This document shows, piece by piece, positions 33,527 to 41,818 of a stretch of 64,000 bases of DNA. Numbering within the stretch: position 1 is the first letter of the stretch; the number at the start of each line of letters is the position of its first letter. The DNA comes from Streptomyces sp. GESEQ-35 (GTDB lineage: Bacteria; Actinomycetota; Actinomycetes; Streptomycetales; Streptomycetaceae): positions 62,001 to 126,000 of the forward strand of contig NZ_JAFFSX010000018.1 in assembly GCF_017948485.1 (NCBI RefSeq), given 5' to 3'. Both the position numbers and the translations under genes were made by a program. Under the pieces are notes generated by a model. That model searched no databases. It worked only from the letters and a program-made list of their open reading frames with translations, and had not been told where the DNA came from.

Positions 33527-34975
33527 ATGGCAAGTCCCACACAGTCGTTCGCCAGGCCGCAGGGCGTCGCAGAGGTGAGCGACCGGCGGTTGAACTTCAC
33601 GATCACCGCACTCGGCATCGGCGCCATCGCGAGCATTCTCGACTCGACGATCGTGAACGTCGGCGTCGACCGGTTCTCCCGGGTCTTCGACGCGAGCCTC
33701 ACCGCAACCCAGTGGGTGGTCACCGGCTTCCTGCTGGCGATGACCGCGATCGTGCCGCTGTCGGGATGGCTGATCGACCGTATCGGCGGGCGTGCCACCT
33801 GGATGTCCGCGCTCGGGGTGTTCCTCGGTGGTTCGATCCTGTGCGGCGTCGCCTGGGACCTCCCTGCGCTGATCGGCTTCCGGGTGTTGCAGGGCCTGGG
33901 CGCGGGCCTGATCATTCCGGCGCTGATGACCCTGCTCACACAGGCCGCCGGCCAACAACGGCTGATGACCGCCATGGGCAGTTTCTCGCTGCTGGTCCAG
34001 GTCGGCCCGATCCTCGGACCCGTGGTCGGCGGCGTCCTGCTGGAGAACGCGAACTGGCGCTGGCTCTTCCTGGTGAACATCCCCTTCTGCGTTGCCGGGC
34101 TGGTGCTGGCCGGCATGGTCCTGCCGCCGAAGCAGCCGTCCGCGCACAAGCGCCCGCTGGACGGCATCGGGCTCGCACTGCTCACACCGGCCCTGGTCGG
34201 CGTGATCTACGCGCTCAGCAACATCTCCGACGCGGGCGACCTGGGCACCGCGCGGGTCTGGGCGCCGCTCGTCTGCGGACTCGCGCTGCTCGTGGGATTC
34301 TGCGCCTGGTCACTGCGGGACGGCGCCTCGGCCCTGATCGACGTACGGCTGTTCGCCGACCGTGGTTTCGGGGTCACCAGCGGGCTGTCCGTGCTGGCCG
34401 GGTTCACCATGTTCGGCGGCATGCTGCTCTTCCCGCTCTACTTCCAGCAGGTGCGCGGCGCGTCCGTCGTGGACACCGGGCTGTTCATGGTCCCGCAGGG
34501 CGTGGGCGCGGCCGTACTGATCATCTTCGGCAAGAAGCTGCTACAGCGGATCACGGCCCGCACCAGGATCGTCTGCGGATTCGCACTTATGGCACTGGGC
34601 ACCCTGCCGTTCGCCTTCCCCGGCACGCGGGACATGACCTGGCTGCTGATCGTCGCCCTGACCGTGCGCGGGCTGGGCGTCGGTGCCGGCACCTCGGCGA
34701 TCAACGCCTCGGCCGTGGCCGGGCTGCCCAAGGACGAGATCCCGCGCGGCACCACGGCCTTCAACATCGTCCAGCGCATCGGTGCCCCGTTCGGCACCAC
34801 CACCGTGGCGGTGATCCTCGCGCAGGCCTCGGCCCATGCGGCACACGGTTCCGCCGGCCTGGCGGGTGCCTTCGGCACGACCTTCTGGTGGACTCTCGGC
34901 TTCACCGCCCTGCCCGTCGCTCTGGCCCTCCTGCTGCCACGGGTTCCCGCCAAGGGACCCGAGCGGGCCGCGTAG
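33527..34975 (+). CDS. MFS exporter (DHA2, 14-TM) of the polyketide cluster
   Basis: A 482-residue proton-driven drug exporter with about 14 membrane helices. Motifs: LDSTIVNVGVDRFSR in TM1, GWLIDRIGGRATWM (motif A), and QVGPILGPVVGGVLLENANW (motif C of the DHA2 family). ATG 33527 has AGGAGAGG upstream; the longer open frame to 33368 has none. It likely exports the polyketide and gives self-resistance. It is divergent from the TetR gene and is followed by a hairpin at 34991-35024. Confidence 0.92.
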   Translation: MASPTQSFARPQGVAEVSDRRLNFTITALGIGAIASILDSTIVNVGVDRFSRVFDASLTATQWVVTGFLLAMTAIVPLSGWLIDRIGGRATWMSALGVFLGGSILCGVAWDLPALIGFRVLQGLGAGLIIPALMTLLTQAAGQQRLMTAMGSFSLLVQVGPILGPVVGGVLLENANWRWLFLVNIPFCVAGLVLAGMVLPPKQPSAHKRPLDGIGLALLTPALVGVIYALSNISDAGDLGTARVWAPLVCGLALLVGFCAWSLRDGASALIDVRLFADRGFGVTSGLSVLAGFTMFGGMLLFPLYFQQVRGASVVDTGLFMVPQGVGAAVLIIFGKKLLQRITARTRIVCGFALMALGTLPFAFPGTRDMTWLLIVALTVRGLGVGAGTSAINASAVAGLPKDEIPRGTTAFNIVQRIGAPFGTTTVAVILAQASAHAAHGSAGLAGAFGTTFWWTLGFTALPVALALLLPRVPAKGPERAA

Positions 34976-34990
34976 CAGCGCACCCGGACC

Positions 34991-35024
34991 GGCCGCCGGG
35001 GTCCACCCCCGAGCCCCGGCGGCC
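34991..35024 (+). terminator. Hairpin terminator between exporter and regulator genes
   Basis: Perfect 11-bp arms GGCCGCCGGGG (34991-35001) and CCCCGGCGGCC (35014-35024) with a 12-nt loop, followed by a T/C-rich tract. It lies between the convergent MFS and OmpR-like genes and can serve the MFS transcript. Confidence 0.75.
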
Positions 35025-35107
35025 TCCTTCTCCAAAATCCCCTCGAAGGGAGTCACGCCCTCATGGCCAGGCTTCGCCGCCGCCTCGGCAGCCTTTCGGA
35101 CGGGGAA

Positions 35108-35833
35108 TTACCCCGAGTTCTGATCCATCATGAATCCCACACCGCGAATCGATACGATCCAGTCGCGGTCACCGAGCTTCGAGCGGATGCTGCTGATATG
35201 CGTGTCCACCGTCCTGCGGGACCAGGAACCGCCCCATATCTGCTCAAGTATCTCGTCACGCGGAACAACGGTTCCCCGGTTCAGCGCGAGGAGCAGAAGA
35301 AGCTCGAACTCTTTCCGCGTCATCTTGATGACACGGTTCTTGAAAACCACCTCGCGCTTGCGTACGTCGATACGCAGCGGGCCGCGTTCCAGTACCGCCG
35401 GGGGCGTTCGCCCCGAGGTGTGCACCCGCCGCATGACCGCTTCCATACGTGCCAAGAGCTCACGAAATCCATAGGGCCGGACCACATAGTCGTCGGCGCC
35501 GGCCCGCAGGGCCAGGACAGCGTCCAGCTCGGACACCTGAGAGCCGATGGCGATGATCGGCGTGTCACTGGAGGCGCGCAGGCCGCGGCAGACCTCCAGA
35601 CCATCGAGATCCACTAATTCAAGCCCGAGCAGAATGAGATCGACGGACAGGTCGCCGGCGATGGCCTCACGCCCGCCCGCCACGGCCCGTACCTTCTGCC
35701 CGCATCGGACCAGTTCTTCCGTGAGCGCCTCCCTGTACTCTGCCCGACTTTCCACCACGAGGACCGTCCAGGTTTCCGCGGGGTTCACTCCCCGCACCGA
35801 CCCTGCCGATATCAGCGGCAAGCCGTTTCTCAT
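35108..35833 (-). CDS. Atypical OmpR-family activator with degenerate receiver (JadR1-like)
   Basis: A 241-residue OmpR-type regulator. The C-terminal winged helix is intact (RKREVVFKNRVIKMTRKEFE, SRRTVDTHISSIRSKLGDRD). The receiver has lost its phosphorylation site: the acidic pair is replaced by ES (VLVVESRAE), the acceptor Asp by Gly 70 (LILLGLELVDLDG), and the conserved Lys by Arg (YVVRPYG). This resembles JadR1-type atypical regulators of angucycline clusters, which respond to ligands rather than kinases. No kinase gene is near. Codon 73 is TTA, implying bldA control. ATG 35833 is chosen for its GGGGG tract 6 bp upstream; further ATGs exist upstream. Confidence 0.87.
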   Translation of the reverse strand: MRNGLPLISAGSVRGVNPAETWTVLVVESRAEYREALTEELVRCGQKVRAVAGGREAIAGDLSVDLILLGLELVDLDGLEVCRGLRASSDTPIIAIGSQVSELDAVLALRAGADDYVVRPYGFRELLARMEAVMRRVHTSGRTPPAVLERGPLRIDVRKREVVFKNRVIKMTRKEFELLLLLALNRGTVVPRDEILEQIWGGSWSRRTVDTHISSIRSKLGDRDWIVSIRGVGFMMDQNSG

Positions 35834-36313
35834 GATCTTCCCCCGCATACGATCAATTCGATGCTTTACCGAGCGGGCCCATCCTGACACGGAAGGAAGA
35901 TTACCTCAAGGGACTTGCCTTCCTCCGCGAGGGAGGCAACAAACCTTTAACTCGCCGTCTACCTGAACAGCGAAACCGAGCGCAAAATATCTGGAAAGAA
36001 TCTCCCAATAGAAGTACTGAGGGATCTCAAGTCCAGATAAACAGGACCACTGGAATTCCAACTCGAAATACCTGGAGGAAATGGAAAACAATTCCCAAGC
36101 TCCGATTATCGAGCACACGGAAGCCCGCCCCGCCGCCAACCGTCGGACCCCATGAGCGGAGAGCTACCTTCCAGTCACGTCACGTTCGCATCACGGGTCC
36201 GTCATTCCGCCGCGGCATCAGCAGCCTCCCAATACTTTCGTCACCTCATATCCGACCGATCGCCTCACTGTGATCACACGTATGGATATCGGCTCAAATC
36301 TGAGGGGCTCCCC
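35834..36313. other. AT-rich intergenic region beside the cluster regulator
   Basis: A 480-bp stretch, noticeably poorer in GC than its surroundings between about 35940 and 36120. No convincing gene is seen; a 77-codon frame on the minus strand (35906-36139) lacks GC-rich third positions. It contains the inverted pair TATCTGGA (35988-35995) and TCCAGATA (36032-36039), plus GGAATTCC. It should hold the promoters of the OmpR-like regulator and the excalibur protein. Confidence 0.55.
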
Positions 36314-36724
36314 GTGAACCTGTTCCGCAAGCCCGCCGCCGTGGCCGTAGCCGCGCTGGCGCTGGCCGCCCTGCCGGCCACCGCCGAGGCTCATGACGGC
36401 AGCCACCCGTTCGAGAACTGCACCGAGGCGTACGAGAACGGGTACGCCAACATCCCCCAGGGTGACGAGCACTACGGCGACCATCTGGACCGCGACCGGG
36501 ACGGCATCGGCTGCGACAACCCGCCCGCGGACTTCGTCCCCGCGGAGGACGAGGGTGCCGACTCCGCCGAGGACGCCGCGGGACAGGAGAACACGGAGGA
36601 CACCGACCTGGCGGCAACCGGCGGCAACGGCGCCACCCCGTACCTCGCGGGCGGCGGCGCGGCCGTGCTCCTCGCCGGCGGCGGACTGCTGGTCGCCGTA
36701 CGCCGGAACCGCGCAGCCCGCTGA
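36314..36724 (+). CDS. Excalibur calcium-binding surface protein with LAxTG sorting signal
   Basis: A 136-residue exported protein. It has a signal peptide (VNLFRKPAAVAVAALALAAL, cleavage near AEA) and then an excalibur domain with HPFENCTEAYENGYANIPQG and the calcium loop DRDRDGIGC. An acidic linker leads to a C-terminal sorting signal: LAATG at residues 99-103, a Gly/Ala/Val membrane helix and RRNRAAR. LAxTG is the class E sortase motif of Streptomyces, so it is probably linked to the cell wall by an SrtE enzyme encoded elsewhere. GTG 36314 has GAGGGG 6 bp upstream. Confidence 0.87.
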   Translation: MNLFRKPAAVAVAALALAALPATAEAHDGSHPFENCTEAYENGYANIPQGDEHYGDHLDRDRDGIGCDNPPADFVPAEDEGADSAEDAAGQENTEDTDLAATGGNGATPYLAGGGAAVLLAGGGLLVAVRRNRAAR

Positions 36725-36814
36725 GCCGTGGCCGGCGAAAGGGCCGGGGACACGGAATCGACCCGCCCGTCGGCGAGTTGACGCGTGCGTATCCGCAATC
36801 CCCGAGGAGCCGCC

Positions 36815-37243
36815 ATGCCCGACGAGCCGGTCACCGATCCCGCCACCGATCCCGCCGTCCGTGAACTCCGCCTGGTCGTCACGGCCGACGACTACGACGC
36901 GGCGCTGCACTTCTACCGCGACGTGCTCGGCCTGACGGAGCAGGCGGCGTTCTCCTCACCCGGCGGACGGGTCACCATCCTCGACGCCGGCCGGGCGACC
37001 CTGGAGCTGACCGACCCGAACCACGCCGCGTTCATCGACGAAGTCGAGGTCGGGCGGCGGGTGGCCGGGCACATCCGGGTGGCGTTCCAGGTCGACGACT
37101 CCACGGCCGTCACGGCGAAGCTGGCCGCGGCCGGCGCGGAGGTGGTCGCCGAGCCGACCCGCACGCCCTGGAACTCGCTCAACTCCCGGCTTCAGGCACC
37201 GGGCGCGCTCCAGCTGACCCTGTTCAGCGAACTCGGCGACTAG
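36815..37243 (+). CDS. VOC-fold (glyoxalase/bleomycin-resistance) protein
   Basis: A 142-residue single VOC domain: LRLVVTADDYDAALHFYRDV, LDAGRATLELTDPNHAAFID, HIRVAFQVDDSTAVTAKLAA and NSRLQAPGALQLTLFSEL. Family members are metal-dependent lyases, dioxygenases or antibiotic-binding proteins; without a partner gene the role is open. GAGGAG lies 6 bp upstream of ATG 36815. A strong hairpin starts 8 bp after its stop. Confidence 0.85.
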   Translation: MPDEPVTDPATDPAVRELRLVVTADDYDAALHFYRDVLGLTEQAAFSSPGGRVTILDAGRATLELTDPNHAAFIDEVEVGRRVAGHIRVAFQVDDSTAVTAKLAAAGAEVVAEPTRTPWNSLNSRLQAPGALQLTLFSELGD

Positions 37244-37250
37244 CGGAGAG

Positions 37251-37290
37251 CGAGAGGGCGGCACCCCCCGCACGGGGTGCCGCCCTCTCG
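37251..37290 (+). terminator. Strong hairpin terminator after VOC gene
   Basis: Perfect 17-bp arms (37251-37267 CGAGAGGGCGGCACCCC; 37274-37290 its complement) with the 6-nt loop CCGCAC, directly after the VOC stop codon. Confidence 0.88.
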
Positions 37291-37297
37291 TGGTGCG

Positions 37298-37346
37298 CCG
37301 GAGCCGTCGTCCATCGGTGAGGGTCGGGGACGGACGACGGCTCCGG
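37298..37346 (-). terminator. Hairpin terminator after ppdK
   Basis: Perfect 15-bp arms CCGGAGCCGTCGTCC (37298-37312) and GGACGACGGCTCCGG (37332-37346) with a 19-nt loop. It lies 11 bp beyond the ppdK stop on the minus strand and is back-to-back with the VOC terminator. Confidence 0.82.
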
Positions 37347-37356
37347 GGACTGATGG

Positions 37357-40074
37357 CTAGCGGTGGTCGCTGCCCTGGGACTGGGACGCTGCCCGGCCGG
37401 CCTCCAGGCGCGCCACCGGGATGCGGAACGGCGAGCAGGAGACGTAGTCCAGGCCCACCTCGTGGAAGAAGTGGACGGACTCCGGGTCACCGCCGTGCTC
37501 ACCGCAGACGCCGAGCTTCAGGTCGGGGCGGGTCGCACGGCCCGCCTCGGCGGCCAGCTTCACCAGCGAGCCGACGCCGTCCCGGTCGATCGTCTCGAAG
37601 GGCGACACTCCGAAGATGCCCTTCTCCAGGTACGCCGTGAAGAACGAAGCCTCGACGTCGTCCCGGCTGAAGCCCCACACCGTTTGGGTGAGGTCGTTCG
37701 TGCCGAAGGAGAAGAACTCGGCGGCCTCGGCGATCTGACCGGCGGTCAGCGCGGCACGCGGCAGCTCGATCATCGTGCCGATCGACAGTTTCAGGTCGGT
37801 GCCGGTGGCCGCCTGCACCTCCGCGATGACCTGGTCGGCCTCCTCGCGGACGATCTCCAGTTCCTGGACCGTGCCGACGAGCGGGATCATGACCTCGGGG
37901 CGCGGGTCGCCCTTCGCCGCCTTGCGCTCGGCCGCGGCCTCGGCGATCGCCCGTACCTGCATGGTGAACAGGCCCGGGATGACCAGGCCCAGCCGCACGC
38001 CCCTGAGGCCCAGCATCGGGTTCTGCTCGTGCAGCCGGTGCACGGCCTGGAGCAGGCGCAGGTCGTTCTCGTGCGGGTCCTTGCGGGCCTCCGCCAGGGC
38101 TACGCGGACCGACAGCTCGGTGATGTCGGGGAGGAACTCGTGCAGCGGGGGGTCCAGCAGCCTCACGGTCACCGGCAGGCCGTCCATCGCCGAGAACAGC
38201 TCCACGAAGTCCTGCTTCTGGAGCGGGAGCAGCTCCTTCAGCGACTCCTCGCGCTCGGCCTCCGTGTCGGCCAGGATCAGGCGCTCCACCAGCTCACGGC
38301 GGTCGCCGAGGAACATGTGCTCCGTACGGCACAGACCGATGCCCTGGGCGCCGAAGCGACGGGCGCGCAGCGCGTCCTCGGCGTTGTCCGCGTTGGCGCG
38401 CACCCGCAGGCGCCGCTTGCGGTCGGCGAACGCCATGATCCGGTGCACGGCCTCGACCAGTTCGTCGGCGTCCTGAGCGCCCGCGTGCATCCGGCCCTCG
38501 AAGTACTCGACGACGGGAGAGGGGACGACGGGCACCTCGCCGAGGTAGACCTTGCCGCTCGACCCGTCGATCGAGATCAGGTCGCCTTCCTCCACCACAT
38601 GCCCGCCCGGCACCGTCATCCGGCGCCGCTTGGTGTCGACCTCGAGCTCCTCGGCACCGCAGACACAGGTCTTGCCCATGCCGCGCGCCACCACCGCCGC
38701 GTGTGACGTCTTGCCGCCGCGGCTCGTCAGGATGCCCTCGGCCGCGATCATGCCGTCCAGGTCGTCGGGGTTCGTCTCCCGGCGGACCAGGATCACCTTC
38801 TCGCCCGAACGCGACCACTTCACGGCCGTGTACGAGTCGAAGACCGCCTTGCCGACCGCCGCACCCGGCGAGGCCGCGATGCCCCGGCCGACCTTCTCCA
38901 CCTTCGCTTCGTCGTCGAAGCGCGGGAACATCAGCTGGGCGAGCTGGGCGCCCGTCACCCGCTGGAGCGCCTCGGCCTCGTCGATGAGGCCCTGGTCGAC
39001 GAGTTGTGTGGCGATACGGAAGGCCGCGCCCGCCGTGCGCTTGCCGACGCGTGTCTGGAGCATCCACAGCTGGCCGCGCTCGATGGTGAACTCGATGTCG
39101 CAGAGATCCTTGTAGTGGTTCTCCAGGGTCCCCATGATCTGCATCAGCTGGTCGTACGACTTCTTGTCGATCTGCTCCAGCTCGGCGAGGGGGACCGTGT
39201 TGCGGATGCCCGCGACCACGTCCTCGCCCTGCGCGTTCTGGAGGTAGTCGCCGTAGACGCCCTGGTGGCCGGAGGCGGGGTCGCGGGTGAAGGCGACACC
39301 GGTGCCGGAGTCCGGGCCGAGGTTGCCGAACACCATCGAGCAGACGTTGACGGCGGTGCCCAGGTCGCCCGGGATGCGCTCCTGGCGGCGGTAGAGCTTG
39401 GCGCGGTCGGTGTTCCAGGAGTCGAAGACCGCGTGGATGGCGAGGTCCATCTGCTCGCGCGGGTCCTGCGGGAAGTCCCGGCCGGCCTCGGTCTTGACGA
39501 TCTTCTTGAAGCGGGTGACCAGCTTCTTGAGGTCGGCGGCCTCCAGTTCGGTGTCGACCGTGACCTTCTTGGCCTCCTTGGCCTTCTCCAGGGCGTCCTC
39601 GAAGAGTTCGCCGTCGACGCCGAGGACGGTCTTGCCGAACATCTGGATGAGGCGGCGGTAGGAGTCCCAGGCGAACCGCTCGTCGCCGGCCTGCTTGGCC
39701 AGGCCCTGTACGGACTTGTCGGAGAGCCCGATGTTGAGGACGGTGTCCATCATGCCGGGCATCGAGAACTTCGCCCCGGAACGTACCGATACGAGGAGGG
39801 GGTTATCGGCCTGTCCGAGCTTCTTGCCCATCGTTGCTTCGAGGGTGTCGAGGTGCGCGCTCACCTCGTCACGCAGTGCCACCGGCTCCTCGCCGCTGTC
39901 GAGGTAGACCTTGCAGGCCTCGGTGGTGATCGTGAAGCCCGGAGGGACGGGAAGACCCAGGTTGGTCATCTCGGCGAGGTTCGCACCCTTTCCGCCGAGG
40001 AGGTCCTTGAGGTCCTTGTTGCCCTCGGTGAAGTCGTAAACGAACTTCTTGTTCTCCGACGCGTTTTCCGACAC
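37357..40074 (-). CDS. ppdK: Pyruvate, phosphate dikinase
   Basis: Interconverts pyruvate, ATP and phosphate with PEP, AMP and pyrophosphate, serving gluconeogenesis or glycolytic flexibility. The 905-residue protein has the usual order. First comes the ATP-grasp domain with VYDFTEGNKDLKDLLGGKGA at the start. The phosphohistidine swivel domain follows, H458 in SRGGKTSHAAVVARGMGK. The PEP-binding TIM barrel has catalytic Cys near 856 in LGVCGEHGGD. GTG 40074 is chosen for GAGGAG 9 bp upstream and normal family length; the open frame continues 42 codons further without support. It stands alone between two terminators and a long upstream region. Confidence 0.96.
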   Translation of the reverse strand: MSENASENKKFVYDFTEGNKDLKDLLGGKGANLAEMTNLGLPVPPGFTITTEACKVYLDSGEEPVALRDEVSAHLDTLEATMGKKLGQADNPLLVSVRSGAKFSMPGMMDTVLNIGLSDKSVQGLAKQAGDERFAWDSYRRLIQMFGKTVLGVDGELFEDALEKAKEAKKVTVDTELEAADLKKLVTRFKKIVKTEAGRDFPQDPREQMDLAIHAVFDSWNTDRAKLYRRQERIPGDLGTAVNVCSMVFGNLGPDSGTGVAFTRDPASGHQGVYGDYLQNAQGEDVVAGIRNTVPLAELEQIDKKSYDQLMQIMGTLENHYKDLCDIEFTIERGQLWMLQTRVGKRTAGAAFRIATQLVDQGLIDEAEALQRVTGAQLAQLMFPRFDDEAKVEKVGRGIAASPGAAVGKAVFDSYTAVKWSRSGEKVILVRRETNPDDLDGMIAAEGILTSRGGKTSHAAVVARGMGKTCVCGAEELEVDTKRRRMTVPGGHVVEEGDLISIDGSSGKVYLGEVPVVPSPVVEYFEGRMHAGAQDADELVEAVHRIMAFADRKRRLRVRANADNAEDALRARRFGAQGIGLCRTEHMFLGDRRELVERLILADTEAEREESLKELLPLQKQDFVELFSAMDGLPVTVRLLDPPLHEFLPDITELSVRVALAEARKDPHENDLRLLQAVHRLHEQNPMLGLRGVRLGLVIPGLFTMQVRAIAEAAAERKAAKGDPRPEVMIPLVGTVQELEIVREEADQVIAEVQAATGTDLKLSIGTMIELPRAALTAGQIAEAAEFFSFGTNDLTQTVWGFSRDDVEASFFTAYLEKGIFGVSPFETIDRDGVGSLVKLAAEAGRATRPDLKLGVCGEHGGDPESVHFFHEVGLDYVSCSPFRIPVARLEAGRAASQSQGSDHR

Positions 40075-40502
40075 GGGTCCCAACTCCTCAGAGGACGCGG
40101 TGGCTGCCCTGACGGCGAGGAACATACCCAGATCGAAGGCGCCTGGGTACGTCCACTTGTGCGTCATGAGCCTGTAACCAGCCGTCCGCCACAGGATCAA
40201 AAGTCAAAGCTTGGCAAGGAATAGCCAGGCGATGTGTTCACTTCTTGAACGAACCCACCCTCACGAGCCACGGATGTCGCTCTTATGAGCATCTCTCGAT
40301 ACGTTTGATTTCGATCGATGAACGATCAAGGGGTGGCACTCAGTGCCACCCCTTGGAGAAGTGCAGTCGCCCAAGATCCGCTCATCTGAGCGCAGCCCTT
40401 ATCAAGGGTGGCGAGAATCACGCTGCCACAGGCGGCGGGATTTCACCATGCGGACGGCATACGGACGACCTGCGGACCGGTATCCGGACCGAAACGCGCT
40501 GC
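40075..40502. other. Intergenic region between ppdK and ROK gene
   Basis: A 428-bp stretch without a supported gene. It contains the ppdK promoter zone with the small inverted repeat GTTCA-n5-TGAAC (40236-40250), an AT-richer section near 40300, and a hairpin (40327-40355) that suits the end of the ROK transcript. Confidence 0.65.
40327..40355 (-). terminator. Hairpin terminator downstream of ROK gene
   Basis: Perfect 13-bp arms CAAGGGGTGGCAC (40327-40339) and GTGCCACCCCTTG (40343-40355) with a 3-nt loop. It lies about 150 bp past the ROK stop on the minus strand. A regulatory RNA hairpin for this region cannot be excluded. Confidence 0.7.
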
Positions 40503-41699
40503 TTACATCCCGAGCGCCAGCAAGCGCTCCTCCACCCGCTCGGGCGCGTAGAGGTACTCGACGACCAGCGCCCCGGCCCCCACCAGCCCGGCCCGCTCGC
40601 CGAGTCGCGAGGTCACGACGTCGAGGTGAGCGGTGGAGCGGGGCAGCGCCCGCTGGTACAGCAGCTCCCGTACGCCCGTGAGGAAGGGAGTTCCGGCCAA
40701 ATCTCCGGCGATCATCAGAACCCCGGGGTTCAGCAGCGTCACGACCGTCGCCAGCACGTCCCCGACCGTCCGCCCGGCATCCCGCGCGAGCGCCGCCGCC
40801 TCCGGATGCCCGGACGCCAGCAGGTCCCGCACATCCGAGCCGGACGCCGCCGGCACCCCGGCCTCGGCCAGCCGCCGGGCCACGGCACCACCGCTGGCGA
40901 CGGCGGCCAGACAGCCGTAGGAACCACACCGGCACAGCGCTTCCGCGCCCACCCTGATGTGCCCGAGGTCGCCCGCGCCGCCGTCGATGCCCCGGTACAC
41001 CGAGCCGTCGACCACGACGCCGGCGCCGATACCGGTCGACACCTTGACCAGCACGAAGGCCGAGCAGTCCGGGTATCCGGTGCGCTGTTCGCCGTACGCC
41101 ATGAGGTTCGCGTCGTTGTCGACGAGTACCGGCACCGCGGCGGCGCCCGTGTGCTCGGTGAAGGCTCTGGCGAGGCGGCTTCTTATGTCGTAGCCGTCCC
41201 AGCCGGGCATGATCGGCGGCTGGACGACGCGGCCGGTGTCGCGGTCGACGGGGCCCGGCACCGCGAGTCCGATCCCGCAGGCCTCGCCCGCCTGATGCCC
41301 GGCCTTCTCCAGGAGTTCGGCGAACCAGCGGCCGAGTTCGCCGAGCACGGCGTCGGGGCCGTCCTCGATGACCAGCGTGCCGGAGTGCTCGGCGAGGATC
41401 TCGCCGGTGAGGGAGAGGACGGCGGCGCGGGCGTGCCGGGTGTCGAGGTCGGCGGAGAGGACGACCGCGTGCTCGTCGTCGAATTCGAGCGTGATCGAGG
41501 GGCGGCCGCCGAGCGGGGAGTCGACCGGGCCGCCGGCGCCCTCGCGCAGCCAGCCCGCGCGGAAGAGGCGGTCGAGACGCTGGCCGACGGTCGCGCGTGA
41601 GAGGCCCGTCACTTGTTGGAGGGCACCGCGGGTCGTCGCTCGGCCGCTTCGCACCAGTTCGAGCAGGTCTCCGGCGCTCGCCTGGGTCCGACCGGCCAT
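40503..41699 (-). CDS. ROK-family transcriptional regulator
   Basis: A 398-residue sugar-responsive repressor. The N-terminal winged helix (GALQQVTGLSRATVGQRLDR) is followed by a ROK kinase-like domain. That domain has VLSADLDTRHARAAVLSLTG, the sugar-site VPVLVDNDANLMAYGEQRTG, and the zinc-binding HIRVGAEALCRCGSYGCLA. ATG 41699 is preferred, with AAGGGGG 5 bp upstream, over GTG 41705. It is divergent from the GH63-like/debranching operon and very likely controls it. An AT-rich 119-bp promoter region (41735-41760 especially) separates them. Confidence 0.92.
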   Translation of the reverse strand: MAGRTQASAGDLLELVRSGRATTRGALQQVTGLSRATVGQRLDRLFRAGWLREGAGGPVDSPLGGRPSITLEFDDEHAVVLSADLDTRHARAAVLSLTGEILAEHSGTLVIEDGPDAVLGELGRWFAELLEKAGHQAGEACGIGLAVPGPVDRDTGRVVQPPIMPGWDGYDIRSRLARAFTEHTGAAAVPVLVDNDANLMAYGEQRTGYPDCSAFVLVKVSTGIGAGVVVDGSVYRGIDGGAGDLGHIRVGAEALCRCGSYGCLAAVASGGAVARRLAEAGVPAASGSDVRDLLASGHPEAAALARDAGRTVGDVLATVVTLLNPGVLMIAGDLAGTPFLTGVRELLYQRALPRSTAHLDVVTSRLGERAGLVGAGALVVEYLYAPERVEERLLALGM

Positions 41700-41818
41700 G
41701 CGCACCCCCTTGTGTTTCTCAAGCCTGCATTACATATTGAGTTTTGCGTGTTAAATAGACGTAACTCTACGGTAGCCACTGCCGAACTGGTCAGCCGGAC
41801 GTCTTCGGGGAGCCCCGC

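Noticed and set aside
35906..36139. 77-codon minus-strand frame in the AT-rich gap
   Set aside because: No ribosome site, no GC bias in third positions, and an unusual aromatic-rich composition; more likely non-coding.
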